Source: Helianthus annuus (lineage: Eukaryota > Streptophyta > Magnoliopsida > Asterales > Asteraceae). Taken from it: 64,000 nucleotides of DNA. The notes under the pieces were generated by a model. That model was not told where the DNA came from. It saw only the letters and a list, made by a program, of their open reading frames with translations, and ran no database searches. The translations under genes and the position numbers were made by a program. Below, piece by piece: positions 40,657 to 51,589 of the stretch (position 1 is the first letter of the stretch; each line of letters opens with the position of its first letter). The stretch is taken from assembly GCF_002127325.2 (NCBI RefSeq), contig NC_035437.2, positions 116,831,363 through 116,895,362 on the forward strand. Direction: 5' to 3'.

Positions 40657-43600
40657 TCATTCAAAGAATATGTCCACCCAAGCCTGACCAGCCTTGGGTG
40701 ATACCGAGCTACCAACACTCGGTTTCTTACCTTCCATTTTCTTTTCATAGAACTATTTAACCCCTTTGACTTTTTTGTCAATCATTTTACCAAAAATGTG
40801 TTTCACTTTGGGGTTAAAGGTCTTTTCAACATCAAATTCCTTTTTATCGGAATAAAATTGATTTGAAATTTCCACTTTACCAATTTTCTTCTTAAAATTT
40901 TCAGCTCGAAGTGGTGGAAAATTCACATCATCCACAGTCGGAACTGATTTTTCACCATTTTCCTCAACCTGTGGCTCATCTGATTTTGTGGAATCAGATT
41001 CATCGCCAGTCAATAGCTCCTCTAATTTTGATCTATCAGAATCATCGCTAGAACTATCACCAGATTTCTTAACAACCCATTTCTGTTTGTCAGAATTTGC
41101 CCTTCTCTTGTAGAATCTGTTTGAACATTCACCAATTTCAAATTTTGAATTTTTAAAAATTTTTGTTCTTTCGATAACCATAACCAGAACTGTAGCCTTT
41201 TTTCTTGTTTTCTCTTTGTTGAACTCTTGAGGTGTATTTTTTAGGTTTATCAGTAAGATTTACATCTTTTATTTCAGAAATGTTAATTTCTGTTAGTTTG
41301 AAAACCTTTTTGATCATTTCTGGTTTAACACCTCTTATTGGAAATTTCTCATCAGAATATAATTTGTCAGAATCATTCAAAGTATATGCAACTTTAAACG
41401 TTTCGTCATTCAAATTAGATTTTGATAACAGGAATTCATTATTGTATACTCTTTTGCCCTGTTTTTCAGTTTGACTCGGAGTGCTGGACTCAGATTTTGA
41501 CTCCGACATAGACTCCGACTTTGACTCCTCGGTTTCATCGTTATCTAACACATGATCCACCACTTTCTTCATTAATTGAGATTGTTGATCAGTGTCAGAT
41601 GATGTAAACGTGACATCAATGTTTTCTGGCAAATTGACTGAAGTATCAGACTCCCACTGTAGGTTTGTTGCCTTTTGGACTCTTTCAGAATTTGGATTTC
41701 TGGGCAAATATCCATTTTCCAGCGAGGGTGGACACTTGTTGTAACTGACACCTTGTTTCTTACCAGATGTCTTTTCTTTAGTATCCTTCTTCTTTCCTTT
41801 TTTCTTTTCAGGAGTCTTTTCTTCAGAAACTTTCTGTTCTTCAGTTACTTCATCATCCTCAAATGCCTTCATGCCTTCAACAGTTGGATAAATCCTGTCA
41901 ATGACATAAGAAGTACATGAGTATATTTTCAACAAACGATTAACTCTTTCTATTTCAATTCTTTGTAATTCCAGTTTCTGTTCAAGAACAGCACACTTCT
42001 CGATATAATTGTTCACAACTTTTTGCTTTATTATGAACGCTCCTTGAAGTGTCTTCATTGTTGTTGCCTGTTCTTCGCTTGTATCATTGTACATATTCAT
42101 GGCTTTGTTCAGTACATCATACGATTCCTTCAACCTGTTCATGTTGTTAATCAACTCACTGTTTTTCTTTTTCATGATCTTACAGGTTTCACAATTCACA
42201 GGAATCTCTCTGGCATCAACATCTTTATTAATTTTGAACTTTGGAACTTCTTTAACTTTTCTTTTGACCACTGGAACTTTCTCATCATCACTGCTCACTG
42301 GTGTTTTAACCTTTTTCTTTTTCTGTTTAGCTTTTTCATCTTCACTGTCACTTTCTGCCATCATTTTCAAATGATCTCTCATTCTTTTTGCATAATACTC
42401 AGTGTCATCATCACTATCTTCTTCAATTCGAGCAACAAAGGCTGTGTGAACTGGAGTTTTATTAGGATCATAATCATCCTAACTGAAGTTTTCCCAACTA
42501 AACCCTTCAGGTAACTTTTCATCGTCTTGGTCTATCACACATGCTTTACCATCAGCTGATATATATTTGTCCCAGTTAAATCCTGTTGATGACTTCTTCT
42601 CATCTTGATTCACCATACAAGCTCTCTTTGAAGACTCTTCAATCACCTTTCTTCCATGAGCCGTTTGTGATTCTTGTTGATTTGGTTGTTGAGCAACTTG
42701 ATGGTAGATGGCCTTCCGGTAGTAATCATTGTTGTTGAATGGATTTTGAGCTCCACTTGCTTCACGATTAGTGCACTCACTCCCTCTTGAAGTGTCCTTT
42801 TTCCCTACAACGAAAACAAGTGACTTTTGATTTATCAAATCCTAAAGTAGAAACATTAGCCTCACGTAGATCATCTCTTCCTGTGATCTGTTTGAATTTC
42901 TCAGCTCTCCTCAACACACTGGCCAAACACCATTTGATATCCATCAACTCCATCTCTTGAGCATCGATCTGATCGTAATCCTCCTTAGTCAGCATTGGAT
43001 TTCCGATCCGACCGGCTACAAAACTCCAGTATGACTCTAAAACAGTTCCCAACAAAGACATGTGACTTTTTGCAACTTCTTATGTATAATCTTGATCATC
43101 TTCAAGATTCAAAACAATGTTGCATTGTAACTTCCTGCCATTCTTTGTAGTTGCCAAATTCGGATCAAATGATGGATATGATGAGAAACTCGTTTTGCTA
43201 CTTGATCCTTTAGACGAACCACCTGATGAACTCTTTGCATTGAATGCAGTTTCAACTTTCGGTGACATGTTTGTCTTTTCATTCAATCCAGCTTTGTAAT
43301 ACAATCCAATATCTTGTTCACCATCAAACACTTTCATTCTTGAAATCTTTATTTGTTCCATTTCCTGTGCTTCAAGCTTCTCAATAAACTTGCTCAGTGT
43401 TAGATTGTTGAATCCTTTCTTGTTTCTTAACATCATCAAGTATGTACCCCAAGTCTCATGTGGCAAAGCATCAATCAGTTTCTCAATCAACTCTTCATTA
43501 TCTTTGTTGATGCTAACCCTCTACATGTTTACCAACAAATTGCAGTATCTTTCAATTATCTGCTTTTTGCTTTCATTTTTCAAACCACGAAATAAATCAA

Positions 43601-44054
43601 ACTCCTTTTTCATAAGTGATTTCTTGTTTTTGTTCATCTCTTGGCTTCCAACAAACTTAGATCGTAATGCTTTCCAAATCGAATATGCACTCCCAGTATG
43701 TTGCAGTAAGACCAAGATATCCTCTTTAACTGCCTGTTGCAGTAAACTGATCATCATTTTTTCGTTTTTGTATTTCTTTTTCTCCTTGGCACTAAGATCT
43801 TTGATAGCAATCACATCTTCGTCATCATTTGTTGGTCTAACGTATTTTGTTTCAATGCATTCCCAAGCATCCAAGTAATTAGCTTGCACCCAGTTCTCAA
43901 AACGTTCTTCCCAACCCTTATACTCCTCGATGTTCATGAGTTTGGGCGGTTTTTGCATAGTCCCCGTTTCATTTTCCAACATTGCCTGCTGAGCCACAGT
44001 GATCGGGGTAGCAAAAGCGTTATAAAATTCCTCTTCCATGTTTCGGTTTTTCAA
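40657..44054 (-). pseudogene. Long copia-type gag, decayed
   Basis: It starts MKNRNMEEEFYNAFATP (44054). An N-terminal DUF4219/UBN2-like gag (NIEEYKGWEERFENWVQANY, IWKALRSKFVGSQEMNK) is followed by the zinc knuckle CFRCREKGHFKRE (~42780) and a long acidic/lysine-rich, likely coiled-coil extension (EKKKGKKKDTKEKTSGKK; SGDSSSDDSDRSKLEELL). The C-terminus PKAGQAWVDIFFE ends at 40657-40659. In-frame stops at 43521, 43080, 42479 and 40753 and frameshifts at the knuckle and near 41165 break it. At about 1100 codons it is far longer than ordinary copia gag. I recall similar gag extensions in Asteraceae copia proteins. Confidence 0.8.
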
Positions 44055-44059
44055 AAATC

Positions 44060-44460
44060 ACAAAACTGTCCTGTTCAAACGATATTAACTTTCACACGAA
44101 ATTCCCTTCAAACGGAATTATACTTGTTCAAACGAGATTACTTTGGAGTGAAATTAACCTGCACACTGACTTCAAACGAAATTAGTAACTTTCAAACGAA
44201 ATCAGATAATTCCGTGCGGAAATACTCAGTTTTCAAACGGAATTAAGAATTTGAGACGAAATTATAATATCGTTTGAACAAGTTCAAACGGAAACACTAA
44301 TTCCGTGCGGAATTAGTTTATCTTTCAAACGAGATTAGACAAACAGAATGATTCCGTGCGAAACTAAAGAACAATTTCAAACGGAATTAGATGATGTCAT
44401 CATTTTAGTTTCGAAGTTCAAACGGAATTACAGATTTTATCAAATTTTGAATGAATTAAG
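44060..44460 (-). repeat. Leader with dispersed TTCAAACGRAATTA motifs
   Basis: Between the gag start and the primer site, TTCAAACG(G/A)(A/G)ATTA or close variants occur at least ten times at irregular 20-40-bp spacing. They are mixed with ATTCCGTGCGGAAT-type palindromes that also occur in the LTRs. No open frame exists here. Confidence 0.75.
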
Positions 44461-44610
44461 GTCCAATTTTCTCAAGGTTTCGTTAAAACATGATTCCACT
44501 TATGATGTGTGAATTTCAAATCATTTTGACTGTAAAATCAAGTTCAATTTGAAAGAGAAGATGTAGAAAATAGAACTGGCAGCTGAATTGGTATGAACTC
44601 TTCCTCCTGA

Positions 44611-44622
44611 GCTCTGATACCA
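44611..44622 (-). other. Primer-binding site (initiator tRNA-Met type)
   Basis: The minus strand reads TGGTATCAGAGC, the standard plant primer site, two bases inside the 5' LTR. Confidence 0.9.
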
Positions 44623-44624
44623 CT

Positions 44625-45049
44625 TGTAGGATCGTTTTCAGACCCGAACGAGTCGATCAGAAGAGTTTATGCTCAGTTTTAAAGGCGGAAACAGACAAAC
44701 TGAGTTCAATTCAGCAAGATATACTTATAAACTGCCTTTCTGATTGATTTAATGACAAATTACAGTGAGACGGCACTTCGGCAGCACTTCGTTACACTGA
44801 CCAGAAAGATCCCTTCTAATATCGCATGAATAGGGCTATATATAGAAGATTAATTCCGCATGAAAGTGTTCCACGCGAGATTAGATTCCGCGCGGAATCT
44901 AATTCCGTGCAGAATTACAATCAAGATTCTTTCAAGCGAAATTACTGTTCCATGCGAAATTACATGAAATCTCGAAATACGTGTCCTGTTCAAACTATCT
45001 ACAAACAAGACTCGATACAAGACGAAGTCGACAGACGCATGCACTAACA
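44625..45049 (-). repeat. 5' LTR of the gag-only element
   Basis: 425 bp with the same ends as the 3' LTR, a TATA-like box at 44838-44844 (minus strand) and an extra 17-bp segment duplicating the ATTCCG motif near 44900. Confidence 0.9.
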
Positions 45050-45085
45050 AACATGGCTACGTGATTGTAATTAGGTAGGTGTTAA

Positions 45086-46495
45086 TGATACGTGATTGAA
45101 AACTGGTGTTCGTTTATGTCTAAGTTCATGTTTTTACTTAACTTTTGATCTCGAATAGCCTACTTGTAACAGGATTTGTGTTTTGTAGGTCTTGTGAAGT
45201 TTAAGGAGCTAATTGGGAGCTAAACGGACCACTGGGACAAAAAATGAGCCATCAGAATGCGAATCGGAACAACCAGGAGCAAGGAACGCGAAAAACAGAA
45301 AGTTAAGCTTCTGGGCACCGTCGCCGACGCCCAAAAGGGCCGTCGCCGACGGTCTATGCTTCCTTCTGTCGCCAGTTTTGTCCGTAGACAGCAAGTTAAC
45401 CCGTAGGCACAAATCCAATATGCATCAACCGTCGCCGACGGGGCATCAGGCCGTCGGCGACGGCCCCTCAATGTTGTTGTCGTGAAATTTAGTTCCCATT
45501 GGTCCGGGAACGAGTCAAGGGAGTTGTTGGTCATCAATTTCGGGGAGTTACACTCTTTTTGAAGGTTTGAAACACATCTTGGAGCCATTATCAATTATCA
45601 ATCACCTACCATTCCATCTATCATCATTACTACATCCCGAATCAAGAACGAATTCAACATCTTAATCTTGATTCCAAACCCTAGCTCCATCAATTCATCA
45701 ACCCATTCATCATCATCACTTACCCAAAACCCTAACCATCATCATCCACCATCCTCAAGATTTCAAGATGTTCAACTTCAATTTCTCGATTTCCGGTGAT
45801 AGCGTTCGTCCTTCCATGAGCGGCTAATTTCTTGAAGGTTTCACCCCGGTGTAGACTTTTGTAAGCGTTAGGGTTATTATGTTTTGATATTTGCTTTGTG
45901 ACAACTTGATTTACATTTGAATCTTTAGACAATTGTCCTAGGTTTGTATTGAATTTGCGAATTGTCGAGTAAATGATTAAATTTGACTTTGTGAAATGAA
46001 TACACGTATTTATGCCTTGTCTTTTGATAGGATTTGCTAGTCCAAAGTAACGAAGTGCATCGTGGTCCGTTGTCTATGACGTTGATAGGGATTGGCACCT
46101 AAGCTTTGTGATTGTGACCCGTTAATGAGTTATTTCAAGTAAAGCAAATTAAAACACATATTAACCCTAGGTCTTGCATTTGTTGAAACCGAGTGTGAGC
46201 CTTGTTTTCTTATTATTGTTCAAGCAATCAATTTCACTTTTTGCAATTTGTTTACCATTCGTAGTTAATCCATTCAACCACTTTAGATATTTTTATTTAA
46301 ATCTCTTCAATCAACAAAAATACATAAAAACAAAATAGCAAGCTTCATAATAGTGACAATTTCTATAATTCATTCAAAGTCCATTCGCAAACCACAGACT
46401 CTTCGTGGTTCGACCCCTTGCTACCACTAACTATTTGTTAAGAGTAATTTGGGACTATAAATATTATCTTTGACCGGAGTGCGACACTCCGATCA
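45086..46495 (+). mobile_element. Athila-type solo LTR
   Basis: 1410 bp, TGATACGTG...CTCCGATCA, flanked by GTTAA on both sides (45081-45085 and 46496-46500), a perfect 5-bp TSD. There is no internal region. The end resembles Athila LTRs of Asteraceae (GGTTCGACCCCTTGC, then GAGTGCGACACTCCGATCA). Inside are four copies of a CCGTCGCCGACGG palindrome (45318-45464). It is inserted in the larger solo LTR. Confidence 0.8.
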
Positions 46496-46829
46496 GTTAA
46501 TCCCTCAAAAGGGCAACTCCTGAAAATCACGTTAACTAGGTCAAATGACGGGTCAAAGTTATATTACTTAAAAAGTTAAAAGTCAGTTTTTCGTAAATGT
46601 TATAAATTGATCTTATAAATGTTATAAAACATATTTTTGACACTTAATCAGTTGGTTATTAATATTAGAACATGCATGAACATGTTCAGCTCGTCATTTC
46701 CAGTTTTAGTGTCGGTTCGCAATCGAAAGTCGAGCAATTTGACTTCTGCATTGACTTTCGATTCTGACCCGATTTAGCATAGTTAGCTACTGAATTTAAG
46801 TTGTTTTATAATCACATTATAATGTAGGA

Positions 46830-47345
46830 TAACCCTCTGAGGTTATACTACTTGATCATAATCAGATTCCGAGTTTTCATACAAGTTTCTATAATATGCC
46901 CAACTTTGACCAAAATGCCCTTTTTGCATAAAACTTGGTTTTAATCAATGAAGAACTTGCAAAATGATTTACCTACTGATATGTTATTATAATTAACATA
47001 TCTTGGTATTATAAATCTGTTCATAACCTTAGTTTTGATATGAGATCTTAAATTATGTTATATAATGACCAAAACGCCCTTTTGGCGCATAGTATGGTTT
47101 TTAACCATAACTATCATTCAAAACTTACTACCTACTGATATTATAACATAATTAAAATGTTTTCATAGTAGGTACTTGATCATAACTCAGATTTATGCAA
47201 GTTCTCAAATTATGTCAAATATTGACTAAAATGCCCTTATGGTGCATATTTTGATTTAAAAACCTCCATAGTCATATAAGTTAATAACCTACTGATGTTA
47301 CAACTTATTTAAAGTATATTGGCATATAGAACTTGTTTATGACTC
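46830..47345. repeat. ~165-bp tandem repeat in the solo LTR
   Basis: Three to four diverged units each contain GACCAAAATGCCC (46908, 47068, 47228), ACCTACTGATAT and AACTTG phrases. Each unit ends near a CATAACTCAG-like word. Confidence 0.6.
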
Positions 47346-47988
47346 ATCCAGTTACCCGATATCGCTTATATGCATACGGTTAAGCTTGTGTAACTAGTTT
47401 ACGTAAATTTACCGAAACGGGTTAATTCTTATATTTTTTACTTCAAATTCCAGAATGTATATTGTTTACCCATACTATACAAGTCTTAGTACTTGTTGGG
47501 TTTAAACTACATTCTATTCCGGTCATCGCTTAACCAAGCGTATCGTACCGTTTTCGATAATTTAAGTTAACCGGTCCAAGTGTACGACTTAAATAGGACC
47601 CGTTAACATTCTAATTGGTTATTATACCTATCATTCCAGACTAGGGCCTTTCGGTAGATTGCAACCAACCTTAGTTTAATTGATTACGACTGTGCTATTT
47701 ATATCTCTTGCATTGTAAGACGTGTTTTAGCCAGGTAAATACGTTTAACCTATTTTCCCTATACGGGCTTGGGATACGGTATATTATTACTGCATGGTCA
47801 GGTATGGGATCAAAGAGCAATGTGTCGGGAATCCAAATAATCCATTTTAATTCATATTGCTTTGACTTAAACATTGGGGGTTAATACAACCGTGTCCTGG
47901 ATATCCTCGACTCATTTAATTGCAAGTGGCCACGACCTAAGCGCGAGGTGTAGACATACATCTGACAGATGCTAATGCTTTATTAAAA

Positions 47989-49135
47989 TGATTTTATAAC
48001 CCAATACGGGTTTTGCCCAATAAGGGTATTCCCAATAAGGGAATAATGTGGTGTGTCGGTTAATCATGTCCCGGCATTGTTGCGGGCCCCATTGTCAAGC
48101 TTGTAAAACTGATAACATGAGAAATAGTTTATCCCAAGTTTTTATAAAAATTATATGTACCATTACGTACATGAAAACAATTTTGAAATATTTTCAAAAT
48201 GTGTCGGTTACTTGTATTTACGAGTGTAAACTGACGTATTTTCAAAAGACTAAGTTACATGTTGCAAGGATACGTAAATAGGCTGGAAGTGCTCGGTAAT
48301 GCTTTAAGAGGAATTTGCAACTCCTTTGCATAGAAGCCTATAGTCTGTTATTTCACTTTGTACATTTTCGATCCACCTGTGGATCTTTATTACAAGTAGT
48401 CTGTATAATTATTTTGAACATTCGAACATTTATGTTTGTAATAATATTTTAAATCCAAGACTTCCGTTGTGTTATCTGTGTTATGTATCTTGTATATCAA
48501 TCTCGTCACGATACTCCCCATCCGGGCCCACCGGGCGATGTGGTAAATATCGGGGTGTGACATGAAGAGGGCTTTCTCTTTTTCACGATATGCACAACTT
48601 TTGTTAGCTTTAGCAACTGAGTAGAGTTGTGAAACTCAAACGAAAGTTCATCACCAAAAACAATACTGCAAGATCTCAGATAAGCACGCCATCCAACAAT
48701 ACCATAGCTGAATCCAGTATTGATTTTTTCAGATCTTGCAAACAGTTCCTGGACTTCACCTTTCAGGTTTTGGATCTTGACAGGCTTAAGATTATCAGTA
48801 CGCAGATCCAACGGAGATGATACATCTGATGGCAGATGCTAAAATGCAGAAAATTGAATAATGAATTTGATAAAATATTGATATATAACTGAAATTGTTG
48901 AAATAACGAAACAAAGTAAGGACTGCAAAAACTTACAAGCATGTGTTTAGCTTGTGCGGTGAAGTGTAAGACTGGCTTTGAAGTGGATGATACTAAATGA
49001 AGCTTTTGAACTTTACACGGTCTATCAACAACTTGTTTATCCTGCACAATGGTCTTGCCACGAAGATTGCGCATCTTTTCAACCTAAGTAAATTAATTTA
49101 GACTATAACAACTCTGAATTCTTGAAATTTTGTAA
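47989..49135 (+). repeat. Left copy of a 1.14-kb direct duplication
   Basis: It matches 62557-63694 with about a dozen small differences. It spans the last ~570 bp of the solo LTR, the TSD TGAAG and the last two B3 exons, and ends in an intron at TTTTGTAA, after which Athila sequence begins. Confidence 0.9.
48568..49083 (-). pseudogene. B3-domain protein gene fragment, copy 1
   Basis: Two exons on the minus strand, 49083-48937 and 48838-48568, with a 98-bp GT...AG intron; the acceptor of the first (TTTACTTAG) is intact. It reads VEKMRNLRGKTIV, RPCKVQKLHLVSSTSKPVL, then LPSDVSSPLDLRTDNLKPV, FSYGIVGWRAYL, FGDELSFEF, VVHIVKKRKPSS. The spacing of LPS, GW and GDELSFEF fits a C-terminal B3 DNA-binding domain of a REM-like plant transcription factor. 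The natural TGA stop was displaced by the LTR: the frame now runs from SS into LTR sequence. Upstream exons are absent because the duplication ends in the preceding intron. Confidence 0.7.
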
Positions 49136-49860
49136 TCGGATTCCTCGTTTCGTGGGAGGGGGTAACCAAAGGGGTAACCAAGGTGGAAATCGAAGAGATG
49201 ATAGAAGAGGTGATAGGGGGGGGGGGGTGATCGAAGGGACAACCGACGACCGGTTGATCAAGAAGTTAACGGTCCGCATCGTCGTCAACAACCTCCACGG
49301 GGAGTGAATGACCGTTTTAGGTCGGTGGTCACCGAGAATGATTCACCAATTGTTTGTGAAAGAAGAATGTTTGATTGTAAACCTCATTACATCAACATAC
49401 TTCCTCACTTCAATGGAAGGTCGAATGATGAACCGTACACGCATTTGGCGGAGTTCTCATCTATATGTAACACGATCGGGGGGCACAATTTCGCATTGGA
49501 GGAAGTTAAGCTTCGACTATTTCAATTTTCATTAAAGGACAAAGCGAAGCAGTGGTTCCTTACACTTCCGGCCAATAGTATTCGAACATGGGGAGAAATG
49601 CAACAAGCTTTTCTTGATGAATACTATTCGATGGAAAAGACCGATGATGCTCGTGATGAAATTAGGTCTTTCCGCCAATTATCGGGTGAGTCGTTGCATG
49701 AAGCATTCACACGATATAAGGAGTTGATGCGAAAGTGCCCACATCATCAAATAGAGAAGTGGGAGTTAGTCAAGTGTTTTTTTACGGGGTCTAGATGACA
49801 ATACATGGAACCGCCTTGAATCAACGAGCAACGAGACCCTCTTGAGCGATCATGAAGATG
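49136..49860 (+). pseudogene. Athila-type gag, 5'-truncated
   Basis: It begins abruptly at the duplication border in a Gly/Arg-rich stretch (FVGGGNQRGNQGGNRRDDRR). A poly-G run near 49217 shifts the frame. The gag core is then open at 49304-49798 (YINILPHFNGRSNDEPYTHL, LFQFSLKDKAKQWFLTLP, FLDEYYSMEKTDDARDEIR). A T-run frameshift near 49780 follows, then GLDDNTWNRLEST continues into the next frame. This is an Athila gag by family recognition. The start of gag and the LTR are missing. Confidence 0.85.
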
Positions 49861-51572
49861 ATGATTGGGAGTTTTTGGAGCGGATGAGCAAACGGTCAAA
49901 AGAGAAGGAATCGGCCGATAGAGCTAAGAAACATCCCATTTCCTGGTCACTTCCCAATCTTGATTCTAAAGATCGAATTTCTACCTTAGAGCGGGAAATG
50001 GCTCGCATGAACAAGAAGGAGGTGAACGTGGTACAATTTGCGGTGTGTGAAGAGTGTGGAGATATTGGGCATAGAACCGAGGAATGTCCAACGGGGTGGA
50101 GTGACTACACCGAGGAGGTAAACCAAGTGTATGGGGATCGAAAGCAATATGACATGAACTCCAACACTTACCATCCGGGTTTGAGAAATCACCCTAACTT
50201 CCGGTATGGTAATTCTTTGAATCAAATGAACCCGAATTTTCAATCGAGTAATCAAGGTGGTCAAGGTGGGTCCTCGTATAACAATTGTCAAGGTGGTAAC
50301 CAAGGGGGTTACCAAAGGAATTACAATCAAGGGGGTAACCAAGGACATCAAGGTCGCGAAAGCAACTATCAACGGGGTTACAACCAAAGTGGAAATGGGG
50401 GTGGTGCATCAAACTCCCAAGGTGATGATTCAATAACTTCGAAATTTGATGCCATCATGAATGCTGTGAGTAATCTTACCAACTCACAACAAGCTCTTAC
50501 CAATTCACAACAAGCTTTTACTAATTCATACCAAGAGTTTAAAGCCGAAGTCAAGAAAGAGTTTGAAGTGAAGGATAAATCTCAAAAGGCATTAGAGAAA
50601 CAAGTGGGGCAATTAGCTCAAGAGATGGCTCAAATTCGTGGAAGTGGAGGAGGACTTCCAAGTGATACCATGGTGAACCCTAAGCATCAAGGTTCGAACT
50701 CGAGGAACACACGTGAGGTACCAATTAATCAAATTTCTTTACGTAGTGGTCGAGTCATAGATAGTGGTGTTGAGCCACCATCCCCCACATTTGTTGAAGG
50801 GGTGGTGGAAGATGCGAGTGATGATGAACGTAAAAACGGTCAAACGAGTCAAAAGAAAAATGATACTACACCCATTGTGACCGTTCCCATCCCAAAGGCT
50901 AAGGAAAAGGGTGTGGAGGTTAATACCGCCCCTTATCCCGAAGCTTTGTTGGGACCATCTAAGAAAGTGGTAAATAAACGAGGCCCACAACAAGAAGAGA
51001 TGTGGGAAATTTTTAAACAAGTTAAAATCAATTTACCACTTCTAGATGCAATTAAGCAAGTGCCTTCATATGCTAAATACTTGAAAGACTTATGCACCCA
51101 AAGGAGGACTCACAAGTTTCCTAAGAAACTTGATTTAACTGAAAATGTGAGTTCGATTCTTTCGGGTGCACTTCCACCAAAACTTCAAGATCCCGGGGCG
51201 CCCATTATTTCAATACAAGGCGGTGAATTCAAAATGACACGGGCACTTTTGGATCTTGTGGCAAGTGTGAGTATCTTGCCGGGTAGTTTATACGACCAAT
51301 ATGATTTTGGTCCACTTCAAGTGTCTAATACCACCGTGGTGTTAGCCGATTTGACTCCTACACTACCCCGTGGGATAGTCACGGATGTAATAGTCAAGGT
51401 CGAGGACTTTTACTATCCGGTGGACTTTCTTGTATTAGATTATGTCTCTTTAGACCGAACCAAGCAACCAACGGTGATCCTCAGTCGACCATTTTTGGCA
51501 ACATCGAATGCCCAAATTAATTGCAAATCGGGCACGGTCGACATGACTTTTGGTAACCATCGGATCCTCTAG
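49842..51572 (+). CDS. Athila-type gag C-terminus and protease
   Basis: A 576-codon open stretch. It has the zinc knuckle CEECGDIGHRTEECP (~71-85), a Gly/Asn/Gln-rich repeat region (GGNQGGYQRNYNQGGNQG, ~140-190), a Ser/Gln coiled segment, then the conserved Athila block (LPLLDAIKQVPSYAKYLKDL) and the retropepsin-like segment MTRALLDLVASVSILPGSLY. The usual protease motif DLGAS reads DLVAS, so a conserved active-site Gly is replaced by Val and catalysis is doubtful. It ends with a TAG after FGNHRIL. The ATG used is internal to the original polyprotein. Confidence 0.85.
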   Translation: MSDHEDDDWEFLERMSKRSKEKESADRAKKHPISWSLPNLDSKDRISTLEREMARMNKKEVNVVQFAVCEECGDIGHRTEECPTGWSDYTEEVNQVYGDRKQYDMNSNTYHPGLRNHPNFRYGNSLNQMNPNFQSSNQGGQGGSSYNNCQGGNQGGYQRNYNQGGNQGHQGRESNYQRGYNQSGNGGGASNSQGDDSITSKFDAIMNAVSNLTNSQQALTNSQQAFTNSYQEFKAEVKKEFEVKDKSQKALEKQVGQLAQEMAQIRGSGGGLPSDTMVNPKHQGSNSRNTREVPINQISLRSGRVIDSGVEPPSPTFVEGVVEDASDDERKNGQTSQKKNDTTPIVTVPIPKAKEKGVEVNTAPYPEALLGPSKKVVNKRGPQQEEMWEIFKQVKINLPLLDAIKQVPSYAKYLKDLCTQRRTHKFPKKLDLTENVSSILSGALPPKLQDPGAPIISIQGGEFKMTRALLDLVASVSILPGSLYDQYDFGPLQVSNTTVVLADLTPTLPRGIVTDVIVKVEDFYYPVDFLVLDYVSLDRTKQPTVILSRPFLATSNAQINCKSGTVDMTFGNHRIL

Positions 51573-51589
51573 TCGGCGATGAATGCTAT

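Larger units (their letters stand above)
38120..45049 (-). mobile_element. Gag-only LTR retrotransposon
   Basis: The 6930-bp element has LTRs (38120-38527 and 44625-45049), a perfect TSD AACAT (38115-38119 and 45050-45054), an intact tRNA-Met-type primer site (44611-44622) and a polypurine tract (38528-38541) on the minus strand. The only coding sequence is a long copia-type gag (44054-40657). No protease, integrase, RT or RNase H is visible, and 38528-40656 is non-coding. Mobilisation would have needed proteins in trans. The LTRs differ at several sites and by a 17-bp indel, so it is moderately old. Confidence 0.9.
37365..48562 (+). mobile_element. Solo LTR (~2.85 kb net), split by two insertions
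   Basis: The left end TGTAACACCTCG and right end CGGGGTGTGACA are inverted LTR-type termini. The flanks are TGAAG at 37360-37364 and 48563-48567, a perfect 5-bp TSD. Subtracting the two nested insertions with their TSDs leaves about 2.85 kb, with a TATAAATA promoter box at 37867-37874 and no coding frame. No second LTR or internal region is present, so this is a solo LTR left by LTR-LTR recombination. Its parent family is unknown; the tract of GACCAAAATGCCC-type repeats resembles the LTRs at 53656-62492. Confidence 0.85.

Noticed and set aside
45200..45600. Open frames on both strands around the CCGTCGCCGACGG palindromes
   Set aside because: They lie in a solo LTR bounded by a perfect TSD; no coding family is recognisable.
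37365..48562. A complete LTR retrotransposon with the gag-only element as its interior
   Set aside because: The gag-only element has its own LTRs, PBS, PPT and TSD, and the outer ends match only as the two termini of one LTR, so a solo LTR with insertions fits better.
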